DNA of 22,450 bases from Sphingobacteriaceae bacterium UBA2059 (GTDB taxonomy: Bacteria > Bacteroidota > Bacteroidia > Sphingobacteriales > Sphingobacteriaceae), in assembly GCA_002332615.1 (NCBI GenBank), contig DDAL01000028.1, positions 103,220 to 125,669 of the forward strand, read 5' to 3'. The position numbers were made by a program, and so were the translations under genes. The notes below the pieces were generated by a model that saw only the letters and a program-made list of their open reading frames with translations, was not told the DNA's origin and searched no databases. Positions 1-7,381 of the stretch are shown piece by piece. Within the stretch, counting starts at the first letter, position 1; each line of letters begins with the position of its first letter.

Positions 1-537
1 ATGATGCTTGAAGTGAAATCGTTTGACATTGAAGGCAATGAAAAACTGATCACACAAGTCTTTTCAAATGTAAATGCAAGTGATGCAAAAAAGATTCTTT
101 CGGTAAGGAAAGATATAGAAGCTTTATCTAGCAAAGGAGGAGGTTTTATCCAATTGCGTTTACTAGATGAGAACAAGCAGATACTCAGCGAAAACCTTTA
201 TTGGTTTGCTGACGAAAAAGGTAATTATTCAGGATTGAACAGCATTAAGAAATCTGATTTAAATGTAACAAGTCGTTATTTGAAAAGCGGTCAGATTGAG
301 GTTACTTTGACTAATCCGTCTGGTGGGCCTGTTGCCTTTTTCAATCGAATTTCACTCGTTGATAAAAAGAGCTCCAAACGTATACTACCTGTTTTTTATT
401 CCGACAACTATATTTCTGTAGTTCCCGGAGCACAAAAGAAAATCACACTCGATTATACACCGCAGCGTGGTGAAGAAATTGCTGTCACCCTGGAGGGCTG
501 GAATAGCAAAGAAAGGATTATACAAGTAAGTAAGTAA
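1..537 (+). CDS. C-terminal part of a GH2-family glycosidase (exo-beta-glucosaminidase / beta-mannosidase type), 5' end outside window
   Basis: The frame is open from the first base, so this is probably the last 178 residues of a much longer gene and the Met at position 1 is probably internal. The segment looks like the terminal Ig-like domains of exo-beta-D-glucosaminidase-like GH2 enzymes. Residues about 1-80 form one beta-rich stretch ending in an N-L-Y-W-F motif. Residues about 85-178 form a second, with the signature I-L-P-V-F-Y-S-D-N-Y followed by V-V-P-G-x-x-K-x-I-T, which in this family forms the last Ig fold. The catalytic TIM barrel is not in view, so the substrate (glucosaminide, mannoside or other beta-glycoside) cannot be stated. 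The enzyme would act on glycans in the periplasm or at the cell surface. A strong terminator begins 4 bp after the stop. Family placement is by motif memory. Confidence 0.75.
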   Translation: MMLEVKSFDIEGNEKLITQVFSNVNASDAKKILSVRKDIEALSSKGGGFIQLRLLDENKQILSENLYWFADEKGNYSGLNSIKKSDLNVTSRYLKSGQIEVTLTNPSGGPVAFFNRISLVDKKSSKRILPVFYSDNYISVVPGAQKKITLDYTPQRGEEIAVTLEGWNSKERIIQVSK

Positions 538-541
538 ACCA

Positions 542-574
542 AAAAGACCATAATTGCTATTATGGTCTTTTTTT
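542..574 (+). terminator. Intrinsic terminator after the glycosidase gene
   Basis: A perfect 13-bp stem (542-554 pairs with 559-571) with a 4-nt loop runs into a T tract (568-574). The A-rich 5' arm makes it usable in both directions, but only the plus-strand gene needs it. Confidence 0.9.
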
Positions 575-581
575 AATTTTA

Positions 582-613
582 TTTGTATTTTACAATTTAA
601 GATCGTACGTTTG
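582..613 (+). promoter_or_regulatory. Bacteroidota-type promoter of tRNA-Leu
   Basis: TTTG at 582-585, a 20-nt spacer, then TACGTTTG at 606-613. This matches the Bacteroidota housekeeping consensus (TTTG near -33, TAnnTTTG near -7). The tRNA starts 25 nt after the -7 box. The tRNA-Arg promoter further on has the same spacing. Confidence 0.8.
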
Positions 614-638
614 CAATCCGAAAACATTACATCCTAAT

Positions 639-720
639 GCGGAAGTGGCGTAATTGGTAGCCGCACCAGACTTAGGATCTGGCGCCGCGAGGCGTGGGGG
701 TTCGAGTCCCTTCTTCCGCA
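639..720 (+). tRNA. tRNA-Leu(TAG)
   Basis: The 7-bp acceptor stem GCGGAAG/CTTCCGC closes exactly, with discriminator A at 720. The anticodon stem CCAGA/TCTGG encloses a 7-nt loop with anticodon TAG, which reads CTA and CTN leucine codons. The long variable arm (about 682-695) makes it a class II tRNA, as expected for Leu. A GTTCGAG T loop is present. The 3' CCA is not encoded and must be added after transcription. The gene is flanked by its own promoter and terminator, so it is a monocistronic unit. Confidence 0.97.
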
Positions 721-731
721 CACTCGATCAG

Positions 732-780
732 GGGTGTCTCTTAAGTTTGTAAAGACTCAAAGAGACACCCTTCTTTGTTT
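732..780 (+). terminator. Terminator of tRNA-Leu
   Basis: A perfect 11-bp stem (732-742 with 760-770) with a 17-nt loop is followed by a T-rich run (771-780). It begins 11 nt after the mature tRNA end. Confidence 0.85.
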
Positions 781-840
781 CATCACTTTTATACAGTTTA
801 ACAAACTGAACAATAAGATCACAAATGAAACGTAAATTAA

Positions 841-848
841 TATATTTG
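841..848 (+). promoter_or_regulatory. Possible -7 element upstream of tig
   Basis: TATATTTG matches the TAnnTTTG consensus and lies about 125 nt before the trigger-factor start. No TTTG or TTG stands at the expected 19-21 nt upstream, so only half of the promoter is visible. If it is used, the transcript has a long AT-rich leader (about 855-973) in which I see no clear structure. Confidence 0.4.
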
Positions 849-973
849 CAGGCTTATAAGGACTTACAGAAAGTACAAGCTTTATAAATTTAAGCATCAG
901 GTTTTGTGCCGATCAATTTGTAATACTTGTTTAAAAGCCTTATTGCTAACATTAGAAATAATATATCGATAGA

Positions 974-2323
974 ATGAATATCTCACAGGAAAGAATTGAT
1001 AACCTTAATTCAATAGTAAAAGTAACTATTAAACCAGAAGACTATACCGAAAAAGTAGACAAAGCTATTAAAGCACAAGCTAAAAAAGCGAAAGTTCCTG
1101 GCTTTAGACCAGGCATGGTGCCTGCAGCGCATATAAAAAAGATGTATGGTAAAAGTATTCTTTTAGATGAAATTAATAACCTGCTGAGCGAATCACTTAA
1201 CAATTATATTGAACAGAACAAACTTGACGTTCTCGGCCAGCCATTACCTAAGGTCGACCCTTCAAAAGAATTTAAATGGGACTATACTGATGAGTTCGAA
1301 TTTGAGTATGAGCTAGGGCTATCCCCCGACTTTGATGTTGAATACTCTTCTGGAGATTCAGTTACAAAGTACAAGATCAAACTTGATCCCGAGACATTGG
1401 AATCCAGAATAAAGAATATCAGAAAGAGTTATGGCAAGATGACTAATCCAGATGTTTCCGAGGACAACGATGTCTTATATGCTGAACTTAAACAACTATC
1501 TCCTGATGGTTCTGTATTCGAAGACGGATTCTCAAATACCTCATCTCTAAGACTGGATCTCATGAAAGATGAGAAAGTTAAACAATCTCTAATTGGCCTC
1601 AAGGCGGGCGATGAAGTGACCATTAACTTGAACGAAGCCTATGGCAATGACGCTTTTCAAATCTCCAAGGCATTAAATATTTCAGAAGAGGACGCAAAAG
1701 ATCTTAAATCCGACTTTAAGCTTAGCGTGAAAAACATTAATAGGCTGGAAGAGGCTGATCTTAATCAGGAGTTTTTTGACAAAGTATTCGGTAAAGATAT
1801 GGTTACCGGCGAGGAAGAGTTTAGAGCTAAGATTACAGAGGAACTGGAAGCAATGATGGAGCAGAACTCAGATCAGAAACTCAACAGCGATATAATTAAG
1901 ATGAGTCTTGAAAAATTTAACCTGGAGTTGCCTGATGATTTCCTGAAACGGTGGTTAAAAGTTTCAAATGAAAAGCTTACTGATGAAGAGCTAGAAGGTG
2001 GATATGATGACTTTGCGAAAAATCTTAAATGGACCCTGATAGAGAATAAGCTGATAAAAGCGAATGAGATTGAAATAAAGTATGAGGACGTTTTTGAAAC
2101 TGCTAAACAGCGTTTGGAAGCACAATTCAAAATGTACAGCTCTCAGTCTATATCAGAGGAACAACTTGCACAGTATACCGTACAGTTCCTTCAGGATAAA
2201 GAAAATGCAAATAAAGTTTTTGAAGATGTAAAAGCACAAAAAGTGCTTCATCATTTAAAATCGGTTCTTACTCTGAACGAACAAGAGATAGAGTACAACG
2301 CTTTTCTCGAACTGGCTCAATAG
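974..2323 (+). CDS. tig: Trigger factor, ribosome-associated chaperone
   Basis: Trigger factor binds the ribosome exit tunnel near L23 and shields nascent chains. The protein is 449 aa, close to the usual 430-450. The N-terminal domain carries the ribosome-docking signature G-F-R-P-G-M-V-P at residues 43-50. The middle (about 155-250), where the FKBP-type PPIase sits in E. coli, is divergent, as I recall being usual in Bacteroidota. The long acidic helical C-terminus (about 260-449) is the chaperone cradle. ATG at 974 is chosen because M-N-I-S-Q-E-R is the normal family N-terminus; there is no Shine-Dalgarno sequence. It lies just upstream of clpP and clpX as in many bacteria, but a strong hairpin follows its stop, so the protease genes may be transcribed partly on their own. 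Confidence 0.95.
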   Translation: MNISQERIDNLNSIVKVTIKPEDYTEKVDKAIKAQAKKAKVPGFRPGMVPAAHIKKMYGKSILLDEINNLLSESLNNYIEQNKLDVLGQPLPKVDPSKEFKWDYTDEFEFEYELGLSPDFDVEYSSGDSVTKYKIKLDPETLESRIKNIRKSYGKMTNPDVSEDNDVLYAELKQLSPDGSVFEDGFSNTSSLRLDLMKDEKVKQSLIGLKAGDEVTINLNEAYGNDAFQISKALNISEEDAKDLKSDFKLSVKNINRLEEADLNQEFFDKVFGKDMVTGEEEFRAKITEELEAMMEQNSDQKLNSDIIKMSLEKFNLELPDDFLKRWLKVSNEKLTDEELEGGYDDFAKNLKWTLIENKLIKANEIEIKYEDVFETAKQRLEAQFKMYSSQSISEEQLAQYTVQFLQDKENANKVFEDVKAQKVLHHLKSVLTLNEQEIEYNAFLELAQ

Positions 2324-2326
2324 CCG

Positions 2327-2362
2327 TTATTGCATATCCCATCAGGGATATGCAATAATTTC
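2327..2362 (+). terminator. Perfect 14-bp hairpin between tig and clpP
   Basis: The arm 2327-2340 pairs without mismatch with 2345-2358 around a 4-nt ATCA loop, beginning 4 nt after the tig stop. The following tract (TTTCT) is short and interrupted, so termination may be partial. It could also act as a bidirectional stop or as an mRNA-stabilising 3' end. Confidence 0.7.
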
Positions 2363-2420
2363 TAATTAAAGCAAACCATTTAGTCCTATATTCTCTTTTC
2401 ACCTTAGAGAAATCACCACT

Positions 2421-3125
2421 ATGAATATTGATAAAAACGAATTCCGAAAATACGCTATTAAGCATCACCGCATTGGTAGCCAACACGTAGATACTTTTAT
2501 CGGACGTATACAAAAAAGCGCACTTCCTATGTCTATGACTCCTTACATAATAGAAGAAAGACAAATGAATGTAGCACAAATGGACGTGTTTTCCAGGCTT
2601 ATGATGGATCGAATTATCTTTATGGGAGATGCTATACACGATACTAATGCTAATATTATCCAGGCACAGTTATTATTCCTTCAGTCAACCGACGCTAAGA
2701 GAGATATCCAGATTTACATAAATTCCCCCGGCGGGTCTGTCTATGCGGGCCTTGGGATTTATGACACTATGCAATATATTGCTCCGGACGTTGCGACTAT
2801 ATGTACCGGAATGGCTGCATCTATGGCGGCGGTACTTCTTTGCGCCGGGGCAAATGGAAAGCGCGCTGCCCTTGCTCACTCACGTGTTATGATTCATCAG
2901 CCACTGGGCGGAGTTCAGGGCCAGGCTTCCGATATTGAGATTACTGCACGCGAAATCTTAAAGTTAAAGCGTGAGCTTTATGAAATTATAGCTGATCATA
3001 GCGGTCAGGATTATCAGAAAGTTCACGATGCTTCCGACAGAGACTATTGGATGATAGCAAGCGAGGCAAAAGATTTTGGAATGATTGATGAGGTGTTGGG
3101 AACAAACAAAACAAAAGATGAGTAA
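2421..3125 (+). CDS. clpP: ATP-dependent Clp protease proteolytic subunit
   Basis: ClpP forms the tetradecameric serine-protease barrel fed by ClpX. The 234-aa product contains the full catalytic triad: Ser134 in G-M-A-A-S-M, His159 in V-M-I-H-Q-P and Asp208 in D-R-D-Y-W. It also has the substrate-groove loop N-S-P-G-G-S at 101-106. It is longer than E. coli ClpP (207 aa), with about 30 extra N-terminal residues that are probably removed on maturation. ATG 2421 begins a frame with no better downstream start before the conserved region. Its last 8 bp overlap the start of clpX, which suggests translational coupling and equal supply of the two partners. Confidence 0.97.
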   Translation: MNIDKNEFRKYAIKHHRIGSQHVDTFIGRIQKSALPMSMTPYIIEERQMNVAQMDVFSRLMMDRIIFMGDAIHDTNANIIQAQLLFLQSTDAKRDIQIYINSPGGSVYAGLGIYDTMQYIAPDVATICTGMAASMAAVLLCAGANGKRAALAHSRVMIHQPLGGVQGQASDIEITAREILKLKRELYEIIADHSGQDYQKVHDASDRDYWMIASEAKDFGMIDEVLGTNKTKDE

Positions 3126-4359
3126 GAATACAAAAGACATTAAATGCTCTTTTTGCGGTGCCGGAAAACAAGATACTTTAATGCTAATAGCCGGTTTGGA
3201 CGCGCATATATGTGATAAATGTGTAGCTCAGGCCAATCAAATTCTTACAGAAGAATTATCCAGCCGTAAAAGCAAGGCTCCTCAGACAGCCTTAAAGCTG
3301 ATGAAGCCAATAGAGATAAAGGAACATATTGATCAATATGTTATAGGCCAGGACGACGCCAAGAAAGTGCTTGCAGTTGCGGTTTATAACCATTATAAAA
3401 GGCTGAATCAAAAAGTTGAGAAGGATGAGGTGGAGATTGAAAAGTCAAACATTATCATGGTCGGCGAAACAGGTACCGGAAAAACACTTCTTGCAAAAAC
3501 AGTTGCCAGAATTCTGAATGTTCCTTTTTGTATTTGCGACGCCACAGTCTTAACAGAAGCCGGATATGTAGGAGAAGATGTCGAAAGTATTCTTACACGC
3601 TTACTTCAAGCATCTGACTATGATGTTAATGCTGCAGAACGTGGAATTGTTTATATAGACGAAGTTGATAAAATTGCGCGCAAAAGTGACAATCCTTCTA
3701 TTACTCGTGATGTTTCCGGTGAAGGTGTACAACAGGCTTTACTGAAGATACTTGAAGGTACGATTGTTAATGTACCCCCTCAGGGAGGTCGTAAGCACCC
3801 AGATCAGAAGATGATCGCCGTTAATACAAATAATATTCTCTTTATCTGCGGTGGAGCGTTTGACGGCATAGAAAAGAAAATAGCAAACAGGCTAAGGACG
3901 CAAACCGTGGGTTACAGAGTAAAGTCGGACGATGCAGATATAGATGTTAAAAACTTGTATAAATACATAACTCCTCAGGATTTAAAGGCATTCGGACTTA
4001 TACCCGAATTGATTGGCCGTTTACCTGTAGTAACGCATCTGAGCCCTCTTAATCGCAATACACTCCTTAATATATTAACCGAGCCGAGGAATTCACTCAT
4101 TAAGCAGTATAAAAAGTTATTCGAGTATGAAAACATAAAGCTCTCCTTTGATTCCGAAGTCCTTGAGTTTATTGTGGATAAAGCGATGGAATTTAAACTC
4201 GGAGCTCGGGGGTTAAGATCTATATGTGAGGCCATTATGATCGATGCAATGTATGATACGCCCTCCGGAAACGATCAGTCTGGTGAACTTTATATAACGC
4301 TTGATTATGCTGAGGAAAAATTTTCTAAGTCAGATATAAAGAAATTAAAAGTTGCATAA
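3118..4359 (+). CDS. clpX: ATP-dependent Clp protease ATP-binding subunit ClpX
   Basis: AAA+ unfoldase that feeds tagged proteins into ClpP; 413 aa, the normal size. Domain order: an N-terminal zinc-binding domain with Cys10, Cys13, Cys32 and Cys35; Walker A G-E-T-G-T-G-K-T (116-123); pore loop G-Y-V-G-E-D (149-154); Walker B with Asp181-Glu182; the G-L-I-P-E-L-I-G-R-L-P segment (293-303); and the sensor-2 motif G-A-R-G-L-R (362-367). The ClpP-docking tripeptide, I-G-F in E. coli, appears as V-G-Y at 264-266. ATG 3118 is preferred over an in-frame ATG at 3085 because Zn-domain proteins of this family start M-S-K-x, and the earlier start would lie inside clpP. A terminator follows the stop. 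Confidence 0.97.
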   Translation: MSKNTKDIKCSFCGAGKQDTLMLIAGLDAHICDKCVAQANQILTEELSSRKSKAPQTALKLMKPIEIKEHIDQYVIGQDDAKKVLAVAVYNHYKRLNQKVEKDEVEIEKSNIIMVGETGTGKTLLAKTVARILNVPFCICDATVLTEAGYVGEDVESILTRLLQASDYDVNAAERGIVYIDEVDKIARKSDNPSITRDVSGEGVQQALLKILEGTIVNVPPQGGRKHPDQKMIAVNTNNILFICGGAFDGIEKKIANRLRTQTVGYRVKSDDADIDVKNLYKYITPQDLKAFGLIPELIGRLPVVTHLSPLNRNTLLNILTEPRNSLIKQYKKLFEYENIKLSFDSEVLEFIVDKAMEFKLGARGLRSICEAIMIDAMYDTPSGNDQSGELYITLDYAEEKFSKSDIKKLKVA

Positions 4360-4364
4360 TACTG

Positions 4365-4389
4365 AGCCCCATCTTCATGGGGCTTTCTT
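4365..4389 (+). terminator. Terminator/attenuator between clpX and amn
   Basis: An 8-bp GC-rich stem AGCCCCAT/ATGGGGCT (4365-4372 with 4377-4384) with a CTTC tetraloop is followed by TTCTT. It ends only about 16 nt before the amn start codon, which leaves no room for a separate promoter downstream. amn therefore depends on read-through or on an upstream promoter. Confidence 0.75.
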
Positions 4390-4404
4390 ATAAGCAAGCA
4401 GGTC

Positions 4405-5268
4405 ATGAACGAAGAGAAAGATATTAAGAAGAATGCTCAGAACACTTCGAAAGTAAAAAAAGTAAAGGAAGTTGAGTCTCCGATTAAAAAAGGGCTCAAA
4501 ACCAAAGAAGATATTGTAAAGAACTGGCTCCCCAGATATACCGGACGTCCCCTGGACCAGTTTGACGAGTTTATACTTCTGACAAACTTTTCTAAGTATC
4601 TCCAGTTGTTTTCCGAGTGGAACGATAATGCGCCGATAATAGGAATTGACAAACCGATGCAAAGCGTTTCTGCGGGGGGTATCACTATTATAAACTTCGG
4701 AATGGGAAGTCCCATGGCCGCTACCATGATGGATCTGATTACAGCTATTGAGCCCAAGGCGGTGCTTTTTTTGGGCAAGTGTGGCGGGCTTAAAAAGAAG
4801 AATAATATCGGAGATCTAATTCTTCCTATTGCTGCCATTCGCGGAGAAGGTACGTCCAACGACTACCTTCCCCCAGAAGTTCCTGCTTTACCTTCGTTCG
4901 CCTTGCAAAAGGCAATATCTACAACAATAAGAGACCATTCAAGGGATTACTGGACCGGAACTGTATACACAACTAACCGCAGAGTTTGGGAACATGACCG
5001 TTCGTTTAAGAAGTACTTACATACATTACGAGCGATGGCTGTCGATATGGAGACAGCAACAATTTTTACAGCCGGCTTTGCTAATAAAGTTCCCTCGGGC
5101 GCGTTGCTGCTTGTTTCTGATCAGCCAATGATCCCCGAAGGGGTAAAGACCGCTGAGAGCGATTCTTCTGTGACAGAAAGGTATGTTGAAGAACATCTTC
5201 GCATAGGCATTGACTCCCTCCATCAGCTTATTAACAAAGGTTTAACTGTAAAACACCTCCAGTTTTAA
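4405..5268 (+). CDS. amn: AMP nucleosidase (short Bacteroidota form)
   Basis: Predicted to hydrolyse AMP to adenine and ribose 5-phosphate in the cytoplasm, for purine salvage and adenylate control. The 287-aa protein is a single nucleoside-phosphorylase-fold domain. Visible motifs are N-F-G-M-G-S-P (97-103) for phosphate/ribose binding, L-G-K-C-G-G-L (123-129), V-D-M-E-T-A-T (213-219) whose Met-Glu binds ribose, and S-D-Q-P (238-241), where the Asp should contact the base. It lacks the long N-terminal regulatory domain of E. coli Amn (484 aa). The first ~35 residues are an unusual Lys-rich, probably disordered extension; no internal Met precedes the conserved core, so the start is not in doubt. 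Its stop codon directly abuts that of murA on the other strand. Confidence 0.88.
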   Translation: MNEEKDIKKNAQNTSKVKKVKEVESPIKKGLKTKEDIVKNWLPRYTGRPLDQFDEFILLTNFSKYLQLFSEWNDNAPIIGIDKPMQSVSAGGITIINFGMGSPMAATMMDLITAIEPKAVLFLGKCGGLKKKNNIGDLILPIAAIRGEGTSNDYLPPEVPALPSFALQKAISTTIRDHSRDYWTGTVYTTNRRVWEHDRSFKKYLHTLRAMAVDMETATIFTAGFANKVPSGALLLVSDQPMIPEGVKTAESDSSVTERYVEEHLRIGIDSLHQLINKGLTVKHLQF

Positions 5269-6594
5269 TTAGTGAGCAGACGGAGCAATGCTTACCCGAC
5301 GAATGTCCGCGCCAATAGCCCTCAATCTCTCGTCAATGTTCTGGTATCCCCGTTCAATTTGTTCGATATTATGAATAACTGATCTTCCCGATGCAGATAA
5401 AGCAGCTATAAGCAAAGACACTCCTGCTCTTATATCCGGGGATGTCATTTCAATCCCCTTGAGCTGCACCTGTTTGTCAAGGCCAATGACTGTTGCTCTG
5501 TGAGGGTCACATAAAATTATTTGAGCTCCCATGTCAATAAGCTTGTCAACAAAGAAGAGCCTGCTCTCGAACATTTTCTGATGTATAAGCACATTTCCTT
5601 TTGCCTGTATCGCAACAACCAGTACAATGCTAAGAAGGTCAGGAGTAAAGCCGGGCCATGGTGCATCAGCAATGGTTAATATAGAACCATCAATGAAGGT
5701 ACTTACCTCATAATGATTCTGAGCCGGCACAAAGAGGTCATCGCCTCTAAGCTCGAGCTTTATTCCCATGCTTGTAAAGACGTCGGGTATTATTCCAAGC
5801 TCTTTAAAGTGTACATCTTTGATCGTTATTTCAGATCCTGTCATTGCGGCAAGGCCAACAAATGACCCGATTTCTATCATGTCAGGAAGCAGCCTATGTT
5901 CAGTTCCGTAAAGGGTTTCTACTCCTTTTACAGTCAGCAAATTTGAGCCTATTCCTGATATATCAGCTCCCATTCTATTGAGCATTTTGCAAAGCTGCTG
6001 TAAGTAAGGCTCGCAGGCGGCATTATAGATTGTGGTAGTTCCCTTCGCTAATACAGCAGCCATTAACACATTCGCTGTTCCGGTAACCGAAGCCTCCGTT
6101 AGAAGGATATAAGTGCCCTTTAAGTTACTTGCATCAACGCTAAAGAAGCTGTTCTCAGGGTCATAGTTAAATTTTGCCCCAAGCTTTTCAAGACCCAGAA
6201 AATGAGTATCCAGACGCCGGCGCCCTATCTTATCACCACCAGGTTTAGGAATTGATGCCTGTCCAAATCGGCCAAGCAGCGGCCCAACGATCATTATTGA
6301 TCCTCTAAGCTGCCCGCCTTGTGTTTTAAAGCTTTCAGAGAGGAAATAATCTGTATTAATTTCCTTAGCTTCAAATGAATAGGTGTCTTTAGATACCCGT
6401 TCAACATGAACTCCTAAATCTTTTAAAAGATCAATCAGTTTGTTCACATCCTTTATATCAGGGATATTACTTATTGTGACCCTTTCTTGGGTTAATAAAA
6501 CAGCTGATATTACCTGAAGAGCTTCATTCTTAGCCCCCTGAGGAATTATTTCCCCATTTAAAGGCTTTCCACCATAAATTTCAAAAGCGTGCAT
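5269..6594 (-). CDS. murA: UDP-N-acetylglucosamine 1-carboxyvinyltransferase (Asp-type, predicted fosfomycin-insensitive)
   Basis: Catalyses the first committed step of peptidoglycan synthesis, transferring enolpyruvate from PEP to UDP-GlcNAc. From the ATG at 6594 the protein is 441 aa. A longer reading would begin at a TTG five codons upstream, and the ATG gives the conserved N-terminus. Lys22-Asn23 (G-A-K-N-E-A) match the E. coli catalytic pair. R-G-S-I (97-100) and the catalytic Asp319 (F-T-P-D-L) are present. The loop residue that is Cys115 in E. coli is Asp121 here (P-G-G-D-K-I-G-R). Cys-to-Asp at this site is known to give active, fosfomycin-resistant MurA, and I recall it as common in Bacteroidota. 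It lies 49 bp downstream of the DUF4290 gene on the same strand, a usual pairing. Confidence 0.96.
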   Translation of the reverse strand: MHAFEIYGGKPLNGEIIPQGAKNEALQVISAVLLTQERVTISNIPDIKDVNKLIDLLKDLGVHVERVSKDTYSFEAKEINTDYFLSESFKTQGGQLRGSIMIVGPLLGRFGQASIPKPGGDKIGRRRLDTHFLGLEKLGAKFNYDPENSFFSVDASNLKGTYILLTEASVTGTANVLMAAVLAKGTTTIYNAACEPYLQQLCKMLNRMGADISGIGSNLLTVKGVETLYGTEHRLLPDMIEIGSFVGLAAMTGSEITIKDVHFKELGIIPDVFTSMGIKLELRGDDLFVPAQNHYEVSTFIDGSILTIADAPWPGFTPDLLSIVLVVAIQAKGNVLIHQKMFESRLFFVDKLIDMGAQIILCDPHRATVIGLDKQVQLKGIEMTSPDIRAGVSLLIAALSASGRSVIHNIEQIERGYQNIDERLRAIGADIRRVSIAPSAH

Positions 6595-6643
6595 AGTATG
6601 AGTAATCAAAATGGAGGGTCCGGTTTAGGTAGATGAAGTCAGT

Positions 6644-7330
6644 TTAGAACCTTCGACCAGTGTTTTTCTGGCGGTTCCCCTGATTTTGCCCTTGCGGCGA
6701 ACGGTTGTTTTGACGGTTCTTATTATTGTTATTATATTTCTGGACAGCTGGCTTGGGCCGGGCAGGTAAGCCTGTTGCTTTGTATTCAAGCTTAGCAAGA
6801 TTTATATTTTCATCCAGCGTAAGCTCCCCTTCAGACATCTGTTTTAAGTCGTTTAAAATGGTTTCATCCTCTACAAAGTCCTTGTTCCAGTTCACATAAG
6901 CCAGTTTCATAAAATTGGCTATTGATTCGCTCATAAGCTTCTTTTGGTCCGGATCCTCCAATGCTCTGGCTTTTTCAATTAATTTTTCAACCGCTTTGCC
7001 ATAGTGCTTGTATTTAATTCTGTTTTGAGGATAAGACAAAGCATCGGGTTTTTTATGTATAGCCTCCTGAGTAGGTATCGGATACGGAGAATCTACATCT
7101 ATTTTGAAATCAGATATAATATGCAGGTGATCCCACAATTTATGCTTAAAATCAGCAACATCCCTAAGATGAGGATTAAGAAAACCCATCATATCAATGA
7201 CCACCTGGGCATAACGATTCCTTTCTTCTTTAGTAGGCAATGTACAAATGTAAGCAACCATGTTCTGTACATTTCTGCCATATTCTGCAAGAATTAATTT
7301 TTTTCTTGTAGTATTATAATCAAACGTCAT
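6644..7330 (-). CDS. DUF4290 family protein of unknown function
   Basis: A 228-aa cytoplasmic protein with no signal or membrane segment. The conserved part (about 1-185) begins with D-Y-N-T-T-R and E-Y-G-R-N-V-Q-N-M, and contains P-T-K-E-E-R-N-R-Y-A and W-D-H-L-H motifs typical of DUF4290. I know of no assigned function. Residues from about 195 to the end are low-complexity, rich in Asn, Gln, Arg and Gly, positively charged and probably disordered; such tails often bind RNA or other nucleic acid, but that is inference. It sits between uvrD and murA on the same strand, an arrangement I recall as recurrent in Bacteroidota, which hints at a housekeeping role. Confidence 0.85.
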   Translation of the reverse strand: MTFDYNTTRKKLILAEYGRNVQNMVAYICTLPTKEERNRYAQVVIDMMGFLNPHLRDVADFKHKLWDHLHIISDFKIDVDSPYPIPTQEAIHKKPDALSYPQNRIKYKHYGKAVEKLIEKARALEDPDQKKLMSESIANFMKLAYVNWNKDFVEDETILNDLKQMSEGELTLDENINLAKLEYKATGLPARPKPAVQKYNNNNKNRQNNRSPQGQNQGNRQKNTGRRF

Positions 7331-7348
7331 ATAAATAGTTTAGGGGAG

Positions 7349-7366
7349 TTTGAACACCGGTTCAAA
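7349..7366. repeat. 7-bp inverted repeat between uvrD and DUF4290 genes
   Basis: TTTGAAC (7349-7355) and GTTCAAA (7360-7366) flank 4 nt in the 51-bp gap downstream of uvrD. No T run follows on either strand, so it is not a classical terminator. It could be a protein site or an RNA processing hairpin. Confidence 0.5.
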
Positions 7367-7381
7367 TTTCTACGGGCGATT

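Noticed and set aside
385..627. 80-codon minus-strand frame over the end of the glycosidase and its terminator
   Set aside because: It runs through a strong terminator hairpin and has no recognisable character.
6595..6609. Five-residue upstream extension of MurA
   Set aside because: It would need a TTG start; the ATG at 6594 gives the conserved N-terminus and brings Lys22/Asn23 into the family numbering.
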